Part shown: positions 61,036-64,000 of the stretch, in pieces
Position numbering within the stretch: position 1 is the stretch's first letter
Layout: every line of letters starts with the position of its first letter
The notes under the pieces: model-generated
Told to the model about the DNA's origin: nothing
The model's database searches: none
What the model saw: the letters and a program-made list of their open reading frames with translations, nothing else
NCBI GenBank assembly: GCA_030612725.1
Contig: JAUWNJ010000012.1
Location: forward strand, 1-64,000
Direction of reading: 5' to 3'
DNA: 64,000 bases
Source of the DNA: Planctomycetales bacterium
Lineage (GTDB): Bacteria; Planctomycetota; Phycisphaerae; SM23-33
Program-made: the position numbers and the translations under genes

Positions 61036-61752
61036 ATGAAACAATGGAGCACCTACGTGGCAACGACCCTTGTAGTTTTAGGGATAGTTGTGACCGTCTG
61101 GTTCCTCGCTGGACGCAACAATGTCAACTCTCAAGAAAACCCGACAGCAAGCACAAAGAGTACCAAACAGGTGGAACCCACAAGCCTTTCCTCCACCGCG
61201 ATAGCTTACGAGAAAGCGGCAGATGACATATTTTTCGGCAACAGCCAATTCGACCGTATGAGAATAGAACGGTTGCGAAAGGGCCTCCCTATCGTTGTCA
61301 CCAGAAGACGCGAACGGATACTCATTACATATTGGCGAGAGAGATTAAATCCAGACCTTTGCGACGAATATGCCTTGAGATGCATCGAGCTTGCAGACAG
61401 CTTGCGGGCAGGAACCACAAAATGGAAAGACGTAGCTGCTTATCTACGACAAGATTCGAGTCGCCTCGTACCGCTTACGCAAGACTGGGGGGCAACCGTT
61501 GGGCTCTACTCGATGGCCTTCAGTGTCGCTGATTCCCGTGCCCTCAAGAACAGGGCGTCGCTTACATACCAAGAGGTAGGCCAGACCTACACATTAGAGC
61601 AGCTGCGTAAAGCGTGTAACCTTACACACCTCGTAATGCCAGACCCACCGTACGATTGGGTCGAGGGCGCTGAAAAGGACCGGAAGGCCAAGAGACCATG
61701 GGCTGTGCCCCCCAAGAGGGGCGAATATGGCGACCCCGAAGACGAGAGATAA
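61036..61752 (+). CDS. membrane-anchored hypothetical protein
   Basis: The 238-residue product has an N-terminal membrane anchor (YVATTLVVLGIVVTVWFLAG) followed by a polar Ser/Thr-rich linker and a soluble domain with no family that I recognise. The arrangement ERILITYWRERLNPDLCDEY then ADSLRAGTTKWKDVAAYLRQ and PLTQDWGATVGLYSMAFSVA is reminiscent of the parvulin-type peptidyl-prolyl isomerase region but too weak to claim. AAGGAGA at 61024-61030 fits the ATG at 61036 rather than 61030. It follows the previous gene by 52 bp and is probably in the same transcript. Confidence 0.65.
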   Translation: MKQWSTYVATTLVVLGIVVTVWFLAGRNNVNSQENPTASTKSTKQVEPTSLSSTAIAYEKAADDIFFGNSQFDRMRIERLRKGLPIVVTRRRERILITYWRERLNPDLCDEYALRCIELADSLRAGTTKWKDVAAYLRQDSSRLVPLTQDWGATVGLYSMAFSVADSRALKNRASLTYQEVGQTYTLEQLRKACNLTHLVMPDPPYDWVEGAEKDRKAKRPWAVPPKRGEYGDPEDER

Positions 61753-62125
61753 GGTGGGCAGCATTTTTTCAGCCGCTCCTCGGCTATTGAATCATGTATT
61801 TCTAATGTCCGGTTGAGTAGGCCCGAAGGGCCGATCAGAGGTTAGCCGTGGGCGTCAGGGTACAGCGCGTGCGGCAGAGCATCCAGAATCCCAACAGAAA
61901 TTGCCCCGATGGTAAAACCTTCTGTCGCCCCGTTGGGGCTATTGCTGTAACTCCTTTCTGTCCGGGGGCTTACGCCCCGGGCCAACTTCTAACCGGCCCT
62001 TCGGGCCTACACTAACCCGCGTTATCGGGTCAAGATTACATGAAAAAAAAAGAAAAAAATCCCTACAATCCAGTAATCCCAGTAATCCTGCTATTCCGTT
62101 TTTTTCTGAAAAAAAATCCCCTCAA
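61753..62125. repeat. intergenic hairpin cluster with TAGGCCCGAAGGGCC repeats
   Basis: GAGTAGGCCCGAAGGGCC (about 61815-61832) and CCGGCCCTTCGGGCCTAC (about 61994-62011) are inverted copies enclosing 160 bp with further hairpins GCCCCGTTGGGGC and CGGGGGCTTACGCCCCGGG. After this comes an A-rich run and one-sided units CAGTAATCC/CCTACAATCC (62060-62095) like those at 35949-36043. No gene is seen. Confidence 0.7.
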
Positions 62126-62878
62126 TCATTCTTCGCGTGGGCCTTCGATCATTTCTGGCCAGGTTACGGATATTGTCAAATCTTCATCGCTGCCTAATTT
62201 GCGTGTAGCCGTGAAGCATATCCTTTCGCCCTCGTCGATTCGCGCGAGGTAATCCTGGCCCACTGCGCCCTTAACGCCGGTATGTGCGACGTACCGAACC
62301 TCGTCGGACGGAACACCTTCGGGCAGTTTTACGCGGGCGGATACATGCTCCATATCGAATGACCAGCCGTCACCCGCAACCGTCCAATGCAGTTCATCCC
62401 TGTTATTATGGTTCAGGGGCTGACGTCTCGTGCGATAGACCAGCGTGTAGGTGTACACGCCCGGCTTAAGGAACACATCCTTTTTGCCCGTGTACACACA
62501 CCCCCTGCCAACTACGTGATAAGGCTCAGGCCGGCCGTTCTTCAGCAAGGCGACGACCTCAAAAGGAACGGCCACCTTTGTTCCGTCCTTTTTTTGGTAT
62601 TGCAGGGGGAAATCCCGGATAATCCCTCGCCTGATTACCCTGCCGAGCGCGACGACGCGAATGCTTTCAGTTACGGTCAGCGAAAAATCGTCGTGCACGG
62701 CAATCTCGGTATGAAAGCGTAAAACCCGTTCAGGACCGGCCGGCGGGACGGGTTTGGCGGGCCTGGTTGAAGGCATCGACGCCACGGCAGGACGAGTCTG
62801 GGACCGAACCTGGTAAGCGCCGAAAATCCAACACATCAATACAGCCATCGCCAAACTGACCCATTTCCTTCGCATCAC
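62126..62878 (-). CDS. short DUF2207 domain protein, exported
   Basis: The 250-residue product has a signal peptide (VSLAMAVLMCWIFGAYQVRS), a Pro-rich linker, and then the N-terminal domain of DUF2207 proteins: FHTEIAVHDDFSLTVTESIR, RVIRRGIIRDFPLQYQKKDG, PEPYHVVGRGCVYTGKKDVF, LVYRTRRQPLNHNNRDELHW and VAGDGWSFDMEHVSARVKLP. Typical members have about 550-650 residues with C-terminal membrane helices and a cysteine-rich or Gly-rich tail; this one stops right after the beta domain. It may be a natural soluble form or a truncated gene. The C-terminal SDEDLTISVTWPEMIEGP is a proper domain end, which argues for a stable short version. The role is unknown. Confidence 0.82.
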   Translation of the reverse strand: MMRRKWVSLAMAVLMCWIFGAYQVRSQTRPAVASMPSTRPAKPVPPAGPERVLRFHTEIAVHDDFSLTVTESIRVVALGRVIRRGIIRDFPLQYQKKDGTKVAVPFEVVALLKNGRPEPYHVVGRGCVYTGKKDVFLKPGVYTYTLVYRTRRQPLNHNNRDELHWTVAGDGWSFDMEHVSARVKLPEGVPSDEVRYVAHTGVKGAVGQDYLARIDEGERICFTATRKLGSDEDLTISVTWPEMIEGPREE

Positions 62879-63101
62879 TTAATCTCCACTTTCAGAACTT
62901 TGCAATCGGTAGCGGTTTCTATCTGGAAGAACCACCGAAAAGGCAATGAGATATGTTTCCATGCCTGTTATATCGCTAATATGAGAATAATTCTGTAGCC
63001 ATGTCAAGATTCTCCGACAGGACGATTGGCATTTGACCGCTCCGCTGGTATATTGCTTCAGACGACTTGCTATTCTTCTTCAACGACGGCGGAACCTTAT
63101 C

Positions 63102-64000
63102 ATGGATGGATTCGTACACCTGCACGTACATTCGGAATACTCGCTGCTCGACGGCGCGAACCGCATCGGCAAACTTGTCCGCCGCGCCGGCGAAGCCGGC
63201 ATGGACGCACTGGCCCTTACCGATCACGGAAATCTCTTCGGCGCGATTGCGTTCTACACAGCCTGCCGGGCCGCCGGCATCAAACCGATCCTCGGAATCG
63301 AAGCCTACATCTCCCCCACCACACGCTCCGACCGGTCGATGGGCAAAATATCCGATGCCTCCTGGCATATGATCCTCCTGGCGATGAACGATACAGGCTG
63401 GCGGAACCTCATCAAACTCTCCAGCCGGGCGTATCTGGAAGGATTCTACTACAAGCCGCGAATCGACCGCGAACTGCTCGGCGAACTGAACGAAGGACTC
63501 ATCTGCCTGTCGGCCTGTCTGAAAGGTGAAGTCCCTCACGCCTTCCTTTTGGGCCAGGACGAAAAGGCCAATCGCATCGCCCGCGAATACCTCGACATCT
63601 TCGGGCCTGAACGGTTCTTCCTCGAAGTCCAGAACCAGGACCTTCCCGACCAGAAAAGAGTCAACGACCAACTCTCCGCCCTGGCAAGCCGGCTCGGTAT
63701 CGGCATCGTCGGCACCAACGACGTGCATTTCCTCACCGCCGACGACAAGCCAAGCCACGAAGTCCTCACCTGTATTTCGACGGGTAAAACCCTCTCCGAG
63801 GGCGGAGCGTTGAACTACTCGCCGCAGGTCTATCTGAAAGACCCGCGCGAAATGCGCGAGGCGCTGAACGCCTGGCCCAGAGCCGCCGATAACACCCTGC
63901 GAATCGCCGAAATGTGCAACCTCGAACTGGACTTCACACGCAAGCACCTTCCGAGGTTCACGACGCCCAACGGCGAATCGGTCACTGCTTATCTCCGCCG
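63102..64000 (+). CDS. dnaE: DNA polymerase III subunit alpha, 5' part
   Basis: The frame from ATG 63102 runs to the window edge (299 codons). It starts with the PHP domain of the replicative polymerase: DGFVHLHVHSEYSLLDGANR, then ALALTDHGNLFGAIAFYTAC, ILGIEAYISP and YLEGFYYKPRIDRELLGELN, ICLSACLKGEVPHAFLLGQD, and the metal-ligand region VGTNDVHFLTADDKPSHEVL. DnaE is the catalytic subunit of chromosomal replication. The gene is truncated only by the window. The spacer before it is AT-rich, and no ribosome binding site stands out. Confidence 0.96.
   Translation, partial: MDGFVHLHVHSEYSLLDGANRIGKLVRRAGEAGMDALALTDHGNLFGAIAFYTACRAAGIKPILGIEAYISPTTRSDRSMGKISDASWHMILLAMNDTGWRNLIKLSSRAYLEGFYYKPRIDRELLGELNEGLICLSACLKGEVPHAFLLGQDEKANRIAREYLDIFGPERFFLEVQNQDLPDQKRVNDQLSALASRLGIGIVGTNDVHFLTADDKPSHEVLTCISTGKTLSEGGALNYSPQVYLKDPREMREALNAWPRAADNTLRIAEMCNLELDFTRKHLPRFTTPNGESVTAYLR

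Overview
The window is chromosomal DNA from a Gram-negative-type bacterium, most likely a Planctomycetota (Phycisphaerae-like) lineage. The signs are four exported proteins ending in PEP-CTERM sorting signals, a type II pseudopilin of the kind abundant in that phylum, and a TPR protein carrying two RNA polymerase alpha-CTD-like modules. kdsA (Kdo synthesis) and GTP-dependent PEP carboxykinase are also present. The taxonomic call is inference from gene content; there is no rRNA here.

Layout. 1-5 kb: chemoreceptor with a fourfold repeated sensor region, CheW, and a cysteine-cluster protein. 5-10 kb: mutS, a lipoprotein with a PEVK repeat, an MFS transporter. 10-19 kb: PEP-CTERM proteins (two of them HAF-repeat proteins), PEP carboxykinase and a pseudopilin, with visible signs of duplication. 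19-22.5 kb: pyruvate phosphate dikinase with a lysine-rich tail. 22.5-27.3 kb: an accessory stretch with a TIR-like gene plus small membrane protein (candidate defence pair), a CPBP protease, a methyltransferase, a TauE exporter and many palindromic repeats. 27.3-38 kb: an oxidoreductase, then housekeeping genes in one direction: pheA, aroF, tpiA, a four-helix-bundle cassette, secG, yicC, gmk, rpoZ, coaC, a phosphoesterase and coaB, followed by an opposing ceramidase-like gene. 38-39.4 kb is repeat-rich and gene-free. 39.4-50.8 kb: psd-pssA, a thymidylate-synthase-like protein, a large hybrid histidine kinase coupled to an MNT nucleotidyltransferase, kdsA with a lipid kinase, the TPR/alpha-CTD protein and a SpoIID-like protein. 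50.8-59.5 kb, minus strand: heparinase-like and unknown exported proteins, then recR, an mttB homologue, ybaB, a RelE-type toxin-antitoxin module, dnaX and the SRP RNA. 59.5-64 kb: a remarkable tRNA/antisense RNA locus, unknown membrane proteins, a short DUF2207 protein and the start of dnaE.

Two things stand out. First, at 59972-60063 lies a class II tRNA with a serine-type body but the isoleucine anticodon GAT. About 65 bp downstream a predicted small RNA with its own -10 box and terminator (about 60117-60193) is complementary to that tRNA's variable-arm loop and anticodon stem. A mis-decoding tRNA paired with an antisense RNA would behave like an RNA-only toxin-antitoxin module; this is a hypothesis, but the complementarity is directly visible. 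Second, the intergenic regions hold many inverted pairs of short-period (6-10 bp) tandem repeats. The pairs have unrelated sequences but the same architecture, and one perfect 31-bp pair encloses a four-helix-bundle gene like a mobile cassette.

Gene starts were adjusted where a ribosome binding site or family alignment argued against the longest frame. No CRISPR array or intact insertion sequence was seen.
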